Below are positions 9,626 to 16,201 of a stretch of 24,551 nucleotides of DNA, piece after piece. Position 1 is the stretch's first letter. The number at the start of each line of letters is the position of its first letter. The position numbers were made by a program, and so were the translations under genes. This DNA comes from Veillonella sp. (lineage in GTDB: Bacteria; Bacillota; Negativicutes; Veillonellales; Veillonellaceae): NCBI RefSeq assembly GCF_015058545.1, contig NZ_SVCB01000084.1, forward strand, positions 1 through 24,551, written 5' to 3'. The notes under the pieces are model-generated. The model did not search any database. It was not told the origin of the DNA and was given only the letters and a program-made list of their open reading frames with translations.

Positions 9626-9695
9626 AATCATTTTACTCAGTTTATTGATCTCAAATCATTTTGCTCAGTTTATTATGCTCAAATCATTTCGCTCA
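9626..9695 (-). repeat. Five 14-bp tandem repeats starting at the comEA stop codon
   Basis: On the minus strand five consecutive 14-mers occupy exactly 70 bp: TGAGCGAAATGATT, TGAGCATAATAAAC, TGAGCAAAATGATT, TGAGATCAATAAAC, TGAGTAAAATGATT. All begin TGAG and two subtypes alternate, giving a 28-bp higher-order period. The first TGA is the stop codon of comEA. The next 14 bases contain CTCAGAATAATA, possibly a decayed continuation. The array lies between comEA and comEC within one transcription unit. Confidence 0.9.
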
Positions 9696-10370
9696 AATGG
9701 TAATATGCGGCGCCAATTTCTTAAACGTAGCGTCCCCAATTCCCTTTACCTTTTTAAGATCTTCAATAGCCTTAAACGGTCCCGACTGTTCCCGATATGC
9801 AATAATCTTCTTAGCCGTTCCCGGCCCCACGCCGGACAATTTAGTCAATTCCTGCTCCGTCGCTGTATTAATGTTTATCTTCTGTCTGCGCAAAAGTTCT
9901 TCCGGATTCCCCATAAAATTAAACGTCACATGGATATGACTGCCGCTGGTTGCAGCTTCCGCTAAATTTAATGTATCCACCGAAGCATACGGTAATAAAC
10001 CGCCTGCTCCTTGAATCACATCGCCTACTGTTTCACCTTCACGCACTTTGTATAATCCCGGCGTTTCCACAGCACCCGTTACATACACATACTCATTATC
10101 GCCGCCGGTCTTGTTATTCGCCTCAACACGGCTATTAGCATCAACGCTACTCTTAGCATCGCCCCTCTTTTTACCGGAATCATTTAGTGAAGCACTATTA
10201 GTTTCACCATCATCAGCACTCCTATTTCCAGCTGTAGAAGCAGCTACCACATCGGATGTATTCATTTGCTCCGATGAATCTGATATAATAGGCCTTAGCA
10301 CGACTAAATACAAAAATATAGATATAGCTAAAAGCAGCCATACTTTTTTATGCTTTTTTATCTGTTCCAT
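9693..10370 (-). CDS. comEA: Competence protein ComEA, DNA receptor
   Basis: 225 residues. One N-terminal membrane anchor (about 10-27, VWLLLAISIFLYLVVL) places the protein on the outer face of the membrane. A Ser/Asn/Asp-rich linker (about 32-90) leads to an SLBB-type beta-grasp domain (about 94-152, VYVTGAVETPGLYKVREGET). It ends in a tandem helix-hairpin-helix DNA-binding domain (INTATEQELTKLSGVGPGTA, then LKKVKGIGDATFKKLAPHI). ComEA binds incoming double-stranded DNA and hands it to the ComEC channel. An upstream GTG (10373) is possible, but the adjacent ATG at 10370 has better spacing from GGGAGGGG. First gene of the minus-strand run; in Bacillus comEB lies between comEA and comEC, whereas here the dCMP deaminase gene is 2.6 kb upstream. 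Confidence 0.95.
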   Translation of the reverse strand: MEQIKKHKKVWLLLAISIFLYLVVLRPIISDSSEQMNTSDVVAASTAGNRSADDGETNSASLNDSGKKRGDAKSSVDANSRVEANNKTGGDNEYVYVTGAVETPGLYKVREGETVGDVIQGAGGLLPYASVDTLNLAEAATSGSHIHVTFNFMGNPEELLRRQKININTATEQELTKLSGVGPGTAKKIIAYREQSGPFKAIEDLKKVKGIGDATFKKLAPHITI

Positions 10371-10455
10371 CACTAACCCCTCCCAAGATTTTGTTTTATA
10401 TTCTTAGTTAAGGTTTCTTGATTGAAAAGATAAATCCTACTCAATTCCACCACTG

Positions 10456-10469
10456 GTGCGCATGCGCAC
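10456..10469. promoter_or_regulatory. Perfect 14-bp palindrome between divergent comEA and aminopeptidase genes
   Basis: GTGCGCATGCGCAC is a perfect GC-rich self-complementary 14-mer in an otherwise AT-rich 171-bp divergent intergenic region. There is no T-run on either side, so a terminator is unlikely. Its position 87 bp from the comEA start and 73 bp from the aminopeptidase start suits an operator for either gene. The cognate regulator cannot be named. Confidence 0.4.
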
Positions 10470-10541
10470 TATTGGTATGAGTCTCTAAAGATAAGAAGCA
10501 TAAAACTTCGTACGGCCACAGTAATAGAAAGGATGTATTTT

Positions 10542-11771
10542 ATGGAAACAAATCGTTTAAAAAATTATGCTCACGCTCTTTTGACAACCGGCGTAAACCT
10601 ACAAAAAGATCAAACCTTAGTTATCAATGTGGATGTTGAAAACAGCGATTTCGCCCTTATCGTAACTAAGGAAGCCTATGCGCTAGGTGCTAAAGAAGTT
10701 GTAGTAAATTGGCGTTCCACCGAAATCGGTAAGGAACGACTCCTTCATGCGCCGGAAGATGTATTATCCAATCCGGCCCCATGGATTCCTACCTATTATC
10801 AAACTTATGTGGATAGAGGTGCCGCCTTTTTATCTCTCATCAGCGCTAACCCGAAAGCATTGGCCGGTGTTCCATCAGAACGCATTGCTATGCAGTCTCG
10901 CAATCTAAATAAAGCCCTTGCCTTCTATCACGAAGCCATCATGGACTCCACCCTCACTTGGTGCGTCGCCTCTGTGGCTACCTTGCGCTGGGCTGAATTA
11001 TTGGGCTTTACCGGTACCGATTCTGAAAAAGTCGATGCTCTATGGTCTGAAATTTTCACACTCTGCCGTCTTGAAAACGTAGCTGACGAAGAAAGCTTGC
11101 CAAAACATTTAGAACGCCTTGGTCATCGCACGAAAGCCATGAATGACTATCATTTTAAAACACTTCATTACACTTGCTCCAACGGCACCGACTTACGCAT
11201 TGACCTTCCTAAAAACCATTTATGGCAAGGCGGTGCGGAAGCTGCTAAAAACGGCACCATCTTCGATGCCAACATTCCCACCGAAGAAGTGTTCAGTGCG
11301 CCTCAATACAATGGCGTTAACGGCGTTGTTTACAGCACTAAACCGCTCATTTATCAGGGCAATGAAATCAACGAATTCCACTTTACTTTTGAAAACGGCA
11401 AAATCGTCGACTACGATGCAAAAGTTGGTAAGGAGCATCTTAAACACCTCATCGAAACCGACGAAGGCTCCGCTTATCTCGGTGAAGTGGCCCTTGTAGA
11501 CCACTACTCCCCAATCAGTCAATCCAATCGTGTTTACTTCGAAACACTGTATGATGAAAATGCCTCCTGCCACCTGGCCATCGGTGCGGCTTACCCAACT
11601 TGCCTGGCCAACAGCGACGGCATGAGCAAAGAAGAACTAAAAGCCGAAGGACTTAACGATTCCCTGACCCATGTAGACTTTATGATAGGACATGAGGATA
11701 TGAATATTGAAGGGACGACGTTTGAAGGGGATGTTGTTCAGGTCATGAAAAGCGGAAGGTTGTTAATCTAA
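10542..11771 (+). CDS. M29-family aminopeptidase (AmpS/AmpT/PepS type)
   Basis: Cytoplasmic dinuclear-metal aminopeptidase that removes N-terminal residues from peptides. It is 409 residues from the chosen start, the usual family length. The metal and catalytic residues of the family can be placed: E249 in PTEEVFSAP, E315 in YLGEVALVDH, H344 in ASCHLAIGAAYP, Y351 just after, and H377/D379 in THVDFMIG. Their spacing is nearly identical to Thermus AmpT as I recall it. Start choice: an ATG at 10533 abuts AGAAAGG with no room, while the ATG at 10542 is 9 nt from it, so the latter is used. Divergent from comEA and monocistronic; the hairpin at 11899-11970 with a T6 run is its likely terminator. 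Confidence 0.93.
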   Translation: METNRLKNYAHALLTTGVNLQKDQTLVINVDVENSDFALIVTKEAYALGAKEVVVNWRSTEIGKERLLHAPEDVLSNPAPWIPTYYQTYVDRGAAFLSLISANPKALAGVPSERIAMQSRNLNKALAFYHEAIMDSTLTWCVASVATLRWAELLGFTGTDSEKVDALWSEIFTLCRLENVADEESLPKHLERLGHRTKAMNDYHFKTLHYTCSNGTDLRIDLPKNHLWQGGAEAAKNGTIFDANIPTEEVFSAPQYNGVNGVVYSTKPLIYQGNEINEFHFTFENGKIVDYDAKVGKEHLKHLIETDEGSAYLGEVALVDHYSPISQSNRVYFETLYDENASCHLAIGAAYPTCLANSDGMSKEELKAEGLNDSLTHVDFMIGHEDMNIEGTTFEGDVVQVMKSGRLLI

Positions 11772-11832
11772 GGTCTCGCTCCCTCAGCACTTAGGGGCCT
11801 ATCGTAAATTCGGTTGAGCCTTAACTGCTAAC

Positions 11833-12059
11833 GAAAGAACGGGAGTAATCTAGTACGTCTAGCTTTAATAAGCTTACGAGGAACAACATTTATAAAGAAA
11901 AAAAGCGTGAGTAACCTCTCCTCCCGGGCTCTACAGAGCAAAGGTCGTTCAAGGTTACTCACGCTTTTTTCTTTGTTAGATAGTGCCATACTCCTACTTA
12001 AACATACCCTCGTAAGCTTATAAAGTGCATAATACATATAAAATCACTCCCGTTCTTTC
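11833..12059. repeat. 227-bp palindromic element with 14-bp terminal inverted repeats
   Basis: GAAAGAACGGGAGT (11833-11846) is perfectly inverted at 12046-12059. TAAGCTTACGAGG (11869-11881) is perfectly inverted at 12008-12020. The centre is the 18-bp hairpin A. The sequence between the three blocks differs in the two halves (22-25 nt and 12-33 nt), so selection or recent pairing has kept only the blocks. The shape resembles a miniature inverted-repeat element, but no target-site duplication is visible. Confidence 0.8.
11899..11970 (-). ncRNA. Hairpin A: 18-bp stem, 36-nt structured loop
   Basis: Left arm 11899-11916 and right arm 11953-11970 pair perfectly over 18 bp (core GCGTGAGTAACC / GGTTACTCACGC with A6/T6 ends). 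The 36-nt loop read on the minus strand begins TTGAACGAC, contains the inner stem GCTC-TGTA-GAGC and ends GGAGGAGA. Loop length and both ends match hairpins B and C although the stem sequence is different. With T6 after the stem on either strand it should also terminate transcription of the aminopeptidase gene. Whether it exists as a separate RNA is not known. Confidence 0.6.
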
Positions 12060-12160
12060 TAAAATAGCGCCATACCTCGCCCCGAATACTTCCGATAAGG
12101 CTCATAAGTGCAATAAGCAGACGAGCCCATTATATTAACACCCGCCCGATAACATGATAG

Positions 12161-12217
12161 AAAAAATCCCCCTCGTCCGTCGCCCCTTCAAGAATAGAAA
12201 GGTGAAGCGCGAGGGAT
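12161..12217 (-). terminator. Terminator-like hairpin, minus strand
   Basis: ATCCCCCTCG (12166-12175) pairs with CGAGGGAT (12210-12217) with one bulge. An inner CTTCA/TGAAG stem (12186-12190 with 12203-12207) closes the top. On the minus strand the structure is followed by TTTTTT (12161-12165 and neighbour). The loop, 34 nt, does not share the conserved ends of hairpins A-C. Confidence 0.45.
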
Positions 12218-12243
12218 ACTTAACAATTCATTCCCTCTCCTTT

Positions 12244-12280
12244 AACATTAACGCTGTAGTGCGCTTTGTTTTTTTCTTGG
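12244..12280 (+). repeat. GTAGYGCGCTTTG repeat, copy 1
   Basis: AACATTAACGCTGTAGTGCGC followed by TTTG and TTCTTGG, preceded by the pyrimidine tract CCCTCTCC. It is the most diverged of three direct copies (others at 12305 and 12631). Confidence 0.65.
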
Positions 12281-12304
12281 TAATTCCTTCTCCTCTCCTC
12301 CCCC

Positions 12305-12340
12305 AATATTAGCACTGTAGCGCGCTTTGATTCTTCTTCG
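12305..12340 (+). repeat. GTAGCGCGCTTTG repeat, copy 2
   Basis: AATATTAGCACTGTAGCGCG then CTTTGATTCTTCTTCG, preceded by TCTCCTCCCCC. It aligns without gaps to copy 3 at 12631-12666. Confidence 0.75.
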
Positions 12341-12507
12341 CTACGGTATGCATAAAAACGGGCAGTAAGCCGCATCGAGTTTTTAGTACTATAGCCCGCC
12401 AGCCCTTAAAGTGATTGTAGTGTTAAAAACAGACAGACAAAGACTGACGCCGTTAATCTGATTGATGTAATCCGCCATAATTTCACTTTAAGTAGCACTA
12501 AACAAAA

Positions 12508-12579
12508 AAAAACAGACTAACAAGGTCGAACGACTTTTTTCGTAAGAAAACCTGAGTGAGTCCTTGTTAGTCTGTTTTT
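12508..12579 (+). ncRNA. Hairpin B: 18-bp stem, 36-nt structured loop
   Basis: Arms 12508-12525 and 12562-12579 pair perfectly (core CAGACTAACAAGG / CCTTGTTAGTCTG with A5/T5 ends). The 36-nt loop starts TCGAACGAC, has the inner stem TTTTC-GTAA-GAAAA with a GNRA-type tetraloop, and ends GAGTGAGT. It is nearly identical to hairpin C and shares loop ends with hairpin A. A partial stem-like AAAAACAGAC also occurs at 12426-12435. It can act as a bidirectional terminator; any other function is inference. Confidence 0.6.
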
Positions 12580-12630
12580 ACATATTATTTATTAAGAAAT
12601 AACGGGCTAAACACCAATCCCTCCTCCTCT

Positions 12631-12966
12631 AATATTAGCGTTGTAGCGCGCTTTGGTTCTTCTTGGCGGTTTATTGCTCTAAAAATAGACGCAGTCAGGC
12701 AAAAGCCTAATTGATTTTTGCAGTGATATTGCCCACTATTTCAGTAATTAGTTCAAGTTTAGCTCAAACACAAAAAAACAGACTAACAAGGTTGAACGAC
12801 TTTTTTCGTAAGAAAACCTGAGAGAGACCTTGTTAGTCTGTTTTAAAGTTTTGTTAATATGAGCTCGATAAAATAGTGGGCAATAAACTAATAAAAAATA
12901 GATTGCCTGACTGCCCTATTTTAGCAATACAATACAAGAAGAAGCCGCGCGCTATACGCAAATATT
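12631..12966. repeat. 336-bp imperfect palindrome centred on hairpin C
   Basis: Nested inverted blocks: AATATTAGCGTTGTAGCGCGC...TTCTTCTTGG (12631-12666) against 12935-12966; GCAGTCAGGCAA (12691-12702) against 12903-12914, with the neighbouring TATTGCT..AAAATAG also inverted; TATTGCCCACTATTT (12727-12741) against 12871-12885, a perfect 15-mer. Hairpin C lies in the middle. The left outer block is repeat copy 3 of the GTAGCGCGC family. Confidence 0.8.
12774..12844 (+). ncRNA. Hairpin C: 17-bp stem, 36-nt structured loop
   Basis: Arms 12774-12791 and 12828-12844 carry the same stem as hairpin B (17 pairs, TTTT end). The loop, exactly 36 nt, begins TTGAACGAC as in hairpin A, contains TTTTC-GTAA-GAAAA as in B, and ends GAGAGAGA. 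Differences from B are confined to a few loop positions at the stem junction. T-runs on both strands make it a plausible terminator for the dCMP deaminase gene on the minus strand. Confidence 0.6.
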
Positions 12967-12995
12967 TACTATGCGCGCTATACGCTAATATTTAC
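12947..12995 (-). repeat. Two 23-bp direct copies overlapping the dCMP deaminase 3' end
   Basis: On the minus strand GTAAATATTAGCGTATAGCG (start of the copy at 12973-12995) and GTAAATATTTGCGTATAGCG (start of the copy at 12947-12969) are 23-mers with one mismatch, 26 bp apart. They are inverted relatives of the AATATTAGCG..GTAGCGCGC repeats. The upstream copy encodes the last residues and stop of the dCMP deaminase. Confidence 0.8.
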
Positions 12996-13457
12996 CGTGC
13001 GCCCTGTCGGTATATACTCCGTTATCTGCACTCCCGCGGTTCTAAGCATTCGTTTCGAGGCTATAACTTCCGCCGTATCTTTATATTTATCCTGCCAATA
13101 AATAACTTCTCGAATACCGCTTTGAATAATTGCTTTAGCACATTCATTACAAGGGAATAAGGTGACATAAATCTTACTGCCTTCCAATGAACCGCCGCGA
13201 TAGTTTAAAATGGCATTTAATTCACTGTGAACGATGTAAAAATATTTATTATCGTGGTCTGCATCGCGTCCCCAAGCGAATTCATCGTCGCTGCAACCAA
13301 GCGGCATACCGTTGTAGCCGATGGATAAAATCTTGTTATCCTGACTAACAATACAGGCACCGACCTGGGTATTCGGATCTTTGGAACGCTGCGCTGCCAA
13401 GATGGCGACGCCCATAAAATATTCATCCCAACTAATATAGTCACTGCGTTTAGGCAT
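12978..13457 (-). CDS. dCMP deaminase, ComEB-type cytidine/deoxycytidylate deaminase
   Basis: 159 residues. Zinc-dependent deamination of dCMP to dUMP, feeding dTMP synthesis. The zinc site is H77-S78-E79 (HSELNAI) and PCNEC (P102-C106). DPNTQVGACIV and GYNGMPLGCSDDE are typical of the dCMP deaminase branch and its substrate pocket. Start choice: the ATG at 13472 lies inside the ribosome binding site GAGGAGGTG of the ATG at 13457, so the latter is used. In Bacillus the equivalent gene, comEB, lies between comEA and comEC; here it is on the same strand 2.6 kb upstream of comEA, separated by the aminopeptidase and the repeat region. The last codons and the stop lie in a repeat copy, so the C-terminus (TVNISV) may be repeat-derived. 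Confidence 0.93.
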   Translation of the reverse strand: MPKRSDYISWDEYFMGVAILAAQRSKDPNTQVGACIVSQDNKILSIGYNGMPLGCSDDEFAWGRDADHDNKYFYIVHSELNAILNYRGGSLEGSKIYVTLFPCNECAKAIIQSGIREVIYWQDKYKDTAEVIASKRMLRTAGVQITEYIPTGRTVNISV

Positions 13458-13479
13458 ATGACACCTCCTCATTATGCTA

Positions 13480-13526
13480 TAAATGATATTGTTTACATAA
13501 TTAATGAGCTGCTTAAATGATATTGT
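13480..13526 (-). promoter_or_regulatory. Direct repeat upstream of the dCMP deaminase gene
   Basis: TAAATGATATTGT occurs at 13480-13492 and again at 13514-13526, a perfect 13-mer repeated at a 34-bp interval (about three helical turns) just upstream of the start. Two same-face sites suggest a cooperative operator. The sequence does not fit the symmetric NrdR box well. The regulator is unknown. Confidence 0.4.
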
Positions 13527-13566
13527 ATCATGTATATCGGCCTGGCTAACTTAAGCTTTATACAGA

Positions 13567-13601
13567 AATATGCACAATTTAAAATATAAATTGTGCATAT
13601 T
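13567..13601 (-). terminator. 15-bp perfect hairpin downstream of leuS
   Basis: AATATGCACAATTTA (13567-13581) and TAAATTGTGCATATT (13587-13601) are perfect inverted repeats with a 5-nt loop, 20 bp after the leuS stop. There is only a short T-rich tail (ATATTTCT), so termination may be partial. It could also be a bidirectional element between leuS and the dCMP deaminase gene. Confidence 0.6.
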
Positions 13602-13621
13602 ATCTCATATCATTCTACTAA

Positions 13622-16090
13622 TTATTTAACAACAATATTCACAATTTTATTTGGAATAATGATGACTTTAGCTACGGTTTTACCGTCTGTAAATTCTTTT
13701 ACACGATCAAGGGCCAATGCCTGAGCTTCCAAATCGGCTTTAGGCATATCTACCGGAATCGTCATTTTATCGCGTACTTTACCGTTAACTTGTACGGCGA
13801 TTTCCACTTCATCGATTACAAGGGCTGCTTCTTCATAAATTGGCCAATCTTGCTGATGAATGCTACCGGTTTTACCTACTTCATGCCACAATTCTTCTGT
13901 GATATGAGGGGTGAACGGCGCCAACATAAGCAATAATTTTTCCACTAATTCATGAGCTAAATCAGCCTGTACAGTTTCATGGCTGTCTTTAAACTGATAC
14001 ATAGCGTTAACTAATTCCATGATGCTGGAAATAGCTGTATTGAAGTTGAATTTACCATCGAGATCTTCCGTTACTTTTTTAATAACGCGGTGTAACTCAC
14101 GACGAAGGGCAAATTCATCTTTCGATAATTTTTCACCATGACCGGCTTTAGCCAATTCTTGGTACGCATCAACGATGCGCCATACACGATTCAAGAAACG
14201 ATAAGAACCTTCAACACCTTCATCGCTCCAATCAAGGTCACGTTCTACCGGTGCGGCGAAGAGGATGAAAAGACGAGCCGTATCGGCACCGTATTTAGCA
14301 ACGATTTCTTCAGGAGATACAACATTACCCTTGGATTTGGACATTTTGCTGCCTTCTTTAAGCACCATGCCCTGCGTCAATAAGCCTTTGAACGGTTCGT
14401 CATAGCTTACAAGGCCCAAATCATGAACTACTTTTACGAAGAAACGAGAGTACAATAAGTGCAAGATAGCATGTTCGATACCGCCGATGTATTGGTCTAC
14501 ATCCATCCAATAGTCAGCCAATTTCTTATTAAACGCTTCTTTGTCGTTACGAGCATCGGTATAACGAAGGAAATACCAAGAGGAATCAATGAATGTATCC
14601 ATGGTATCGATTTCACGACGAGCTTCGCCACCACACTTAGGACAAGTGGTTTTTACGAAGTTTTCAGATGTAGCCAACGGCGAAATAGCGCCTGCATCAA
14701 AGGTTACATCTTCCGGCAAACGAACCGGTAATTCTTCTTCCGGAACGAGTTGTTCACCGCACTTATCGCAGTATACAACCGGAATTGGCACGCCCCAATA
14801 ACGCTGACGGGAAATCAACCAGTCGCGCAGACGATAGTTAACCATCTTACGGCCTATGCCGCGTTCTTCCAAGTTTTTGATAATAGCTTCGCGTGCTTCC
14901 GCAGAAGTCATACCATTGTATTCTTCGGAATTAATAAGGATACCGTCTTCGTGTGCTTCCGTTTGCCATACGTCAAAAGTCAACGTATTATCGGCATTTT
15001 GTACTACCGGTAAAATCGGCAAATTGTATTTACGAGCAAATTTATTATCGCGTTCATCATGAGCCGGCGAACCCATAACGGCACCGGTACCGTAATCAAC
15101 GAGCACGTAGTTGGCAATCCAAATCGGAATATCTTTACCGGTCATCGGATGTTTGGCATAAGCGCCGGTGAAAAGACCTTCTTTTTCAACATCTGTAGAA
15201 GTACGGTCGATTTCGTTCAAATTGCGTACTTTGTGAATAAATGCGTCCAATTCCGCTTTATTCGGTTTATTGGCAATTAATTCTTCTACATACGGATGTT
15301 CCGGAGCCAATACGATATAGGAAACACCGTAAATCGTATCAACACGAGTCGTATAGACTTCAATATTTTTATTGATTTCAGGGATTTCAAAAGCGAACTG
15401 AGCCCCTTCACTACGACCAATCCAGTTTTTCTGCATGGTTTTAACGCGTTCAGGCCAATGATCGAGTTTATCCAAGTCGTTTAATAAACGATCTGCATAG
15501 TCCGTAATTTTCAAGAACCACTGTTTAAGGTCTTTCTTTTCAACCTTGTTGTCACAACGCCAGCAAAGGCCGTCGATAACCTGTTCGTTAGCAAGTACGG
15601 TATGACAGTGTTCACACCAGTTTACTTTAGCTTCTTTTTTATAAGCCAAGCCTTTTTTATAAAACTGTTGGAACAACCACTGCGTCCAACGATAGTAGTC
15701 TTCTTTACACGTCGCTACTTCGCGGTCCCAGTCATAGGATAAACCGAGTTCCTGCTGTTGACGTTTCATGTTGGCAATGTTTTCATAGGTCCATTTGCTT
15801 GGTGCAATGCCATGTTTAATCGCCGCATTTTCCGCCGGCATACCGAAGGCATCCCAGCCCATTGGGTGAAGCACGTTGAAGCCTTTCATTTTTTTGAAAC
15901 GAGCTACTACGTCACCAATGGAATAGTTACGCACATGGCCCATATGTAAGTTCCCCGATGGATATGGGAACATTTCGAGTACATAATATTTCTCTTTACT
16001 TTCATCATAGTCGGTCTTAAACGTATTGTGTTCAAGCCAATACGCTTGCCATTTCTTTTCAATGTCCTGGGCTACATATTTTTCGTTCAT
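13622..16090 (-). CDS. leuS: Leucyl-tRNA synthetase
   Basis: 822 residues, normal for bacterial LeuRS. It charges tRNA-Leu with leucine in the cytoplasm. Visible motifs: class I HIGH box as HMGH (H49-H52, in PYPSGNLHMGHVRNY), zinc-ribbon cysteines CEHCH and CWRC (about 160-180), the CP1 editing domain with TTRVDTIYG and GTGAVMGSPAHDERD, the second synthetase block WYFLRYTDARND, and KMSKS near residue 580 (EGSKMSKSKGNVVSP). The C-terminus has the anticodon-binding helices and ends in VAKVIIIPNKIVNIVVK. The ATG follows GAGGAGG at 8 nt. The mRNA leader from its own promoter (16161-16190) is only about 65 nt, too short for a T-box. Confidence 0.98.
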   Translation of the reverse strand: MNEKYVAQDIEKKWQAYWLEHNTFKTDYDESKEKYYVLEMFPYPSGNLHMGHVRNYSIGDVVARFKKMKGFNVLHPMGWDAFGMPAENAAIKHGIAPSKWTYENIANMKRQQQELGLSYDWDREVATCKEDYYRWTQWLFQQFYKKGLAYKKEAKVNWCEHCHTVLANEQVIDGLCWRCDNKVEKKDLKQWFLKITDYADRLLNDLDKLDHWPERVKTMQKNWIGRSEGAQFAFEIPEINKNIEVYTTRVDTIYGVSYIVLAPEHPYVEELIANKPNKAELDAFIHKVRNLNEIDRTSTDVEKEGLFTGAYAKHPMTGKDIPIWIANYVLVDYGTGAVMGSPAHDERDNKFARKYNLPILPVVQNADNTLTFDVWQTEAHEDGILINSEEYNGMTSAEAREAIIKNLEERGIGRKMVNYRLRDWLISRQRYWGVPIPVVYCDKCGEQLVPEEELPVRLPEDVTFDAGAISPLATSENFVKTTCPKCGGEARREIDTMDTFIDSSWYFLRYTDARNDKEAFNKKLADYWMDVDQYIGGIEHAILHLLYSRFFVKVVHDLGLVSYDEPFKGLLTQGMVLKEGSKMSKSKGNVVSPEEIVAKYGADTARLFILFAAPVERDLDWSDEGVEGSYRFLNRVWRIVDAYQELAKAGHGEKLSKDEFALRRELHRVIKKVTEDLDGKFNFNTAISSIMELVNAMYQFKDSHETVQADLAHELVEKLLLMLAPFTPHITEELWHEVGKTGSIHQQDWPIYEEAALVIDEVEIAVQVNGKVRDKMTIPVDMPKADLEAQALALDRVKEFTDGKTVAKVIIIPNKIVNIVVK

Positions 16091-16160
16091 GCCACAGCCT
16101 CCTCAAACTCAAATTCCTCAAGTCTATACCGTTTTATTTTATCTTCAAGTCTTGAATTCA

Positions 16161-16190
16161 ATTATATTACTATTATAACAATACCGTCAA
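16161..16190 (-). promoter_or_regulatory. Sigma-A-type promoter of leuS
   Basis: On the minus strand TTGACG (16185-16190), an 18-bp spacer and TATAAT (16161-16166). It begins about 10 bp beyond the stop of the GH18 gene, so leuS can be expressed independently of the pheA unit. Confidence 0.75.
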
Positions 16191-16201
16191 CATGGGATAT
16201 G

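Larger units (their letters stand above)
11772..12977. repeat. 1.2-kb non-coding region filled with nested inverted and direct repeats
   Basis: No reading frame here looks like a protein gene; the longest frames simply cross palindromes. The region contains, in order: a 227-bp palindrome with central hairpin A; a terminator-like hairpin (12166-12217); two direct copies of a GTAGCGCGCTTTG-containing repeat; hairpin B; a third direct copy; hairpin C at the centre of a 336-bp palindrome; and two inverted satellite copies running into the dCMP deaminase gene. Individual pieces are listed separately. Confidence 0.8.

Noticed and set aside
11828..12037. 69-residue minus-strand reading frame in the palindromic element
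   Set aside because: It runs through inverted repeats, has no ribosome binding site, and its composition reflects the palindrome; not a credible gene.
11772..12977. Integron attC-like sites
   Set aside because: The hairpins lack the conserved RYYYAAC/GTTRRRY core pairs, and no cassette or integrase is present.
12244..12995. CRISPR array or tandem repeat array
   Set aside because: Repeat copies are few, unevenly spaced, in both orientations, and parts of palindromes; there are no regular unique spacers and no cas genes.
16091..16160. T-box riboswitch before leuS
   Set aside because: The leader from the identified promoter is about 65 nt and has neither a T-box sequence nor room for the structure.
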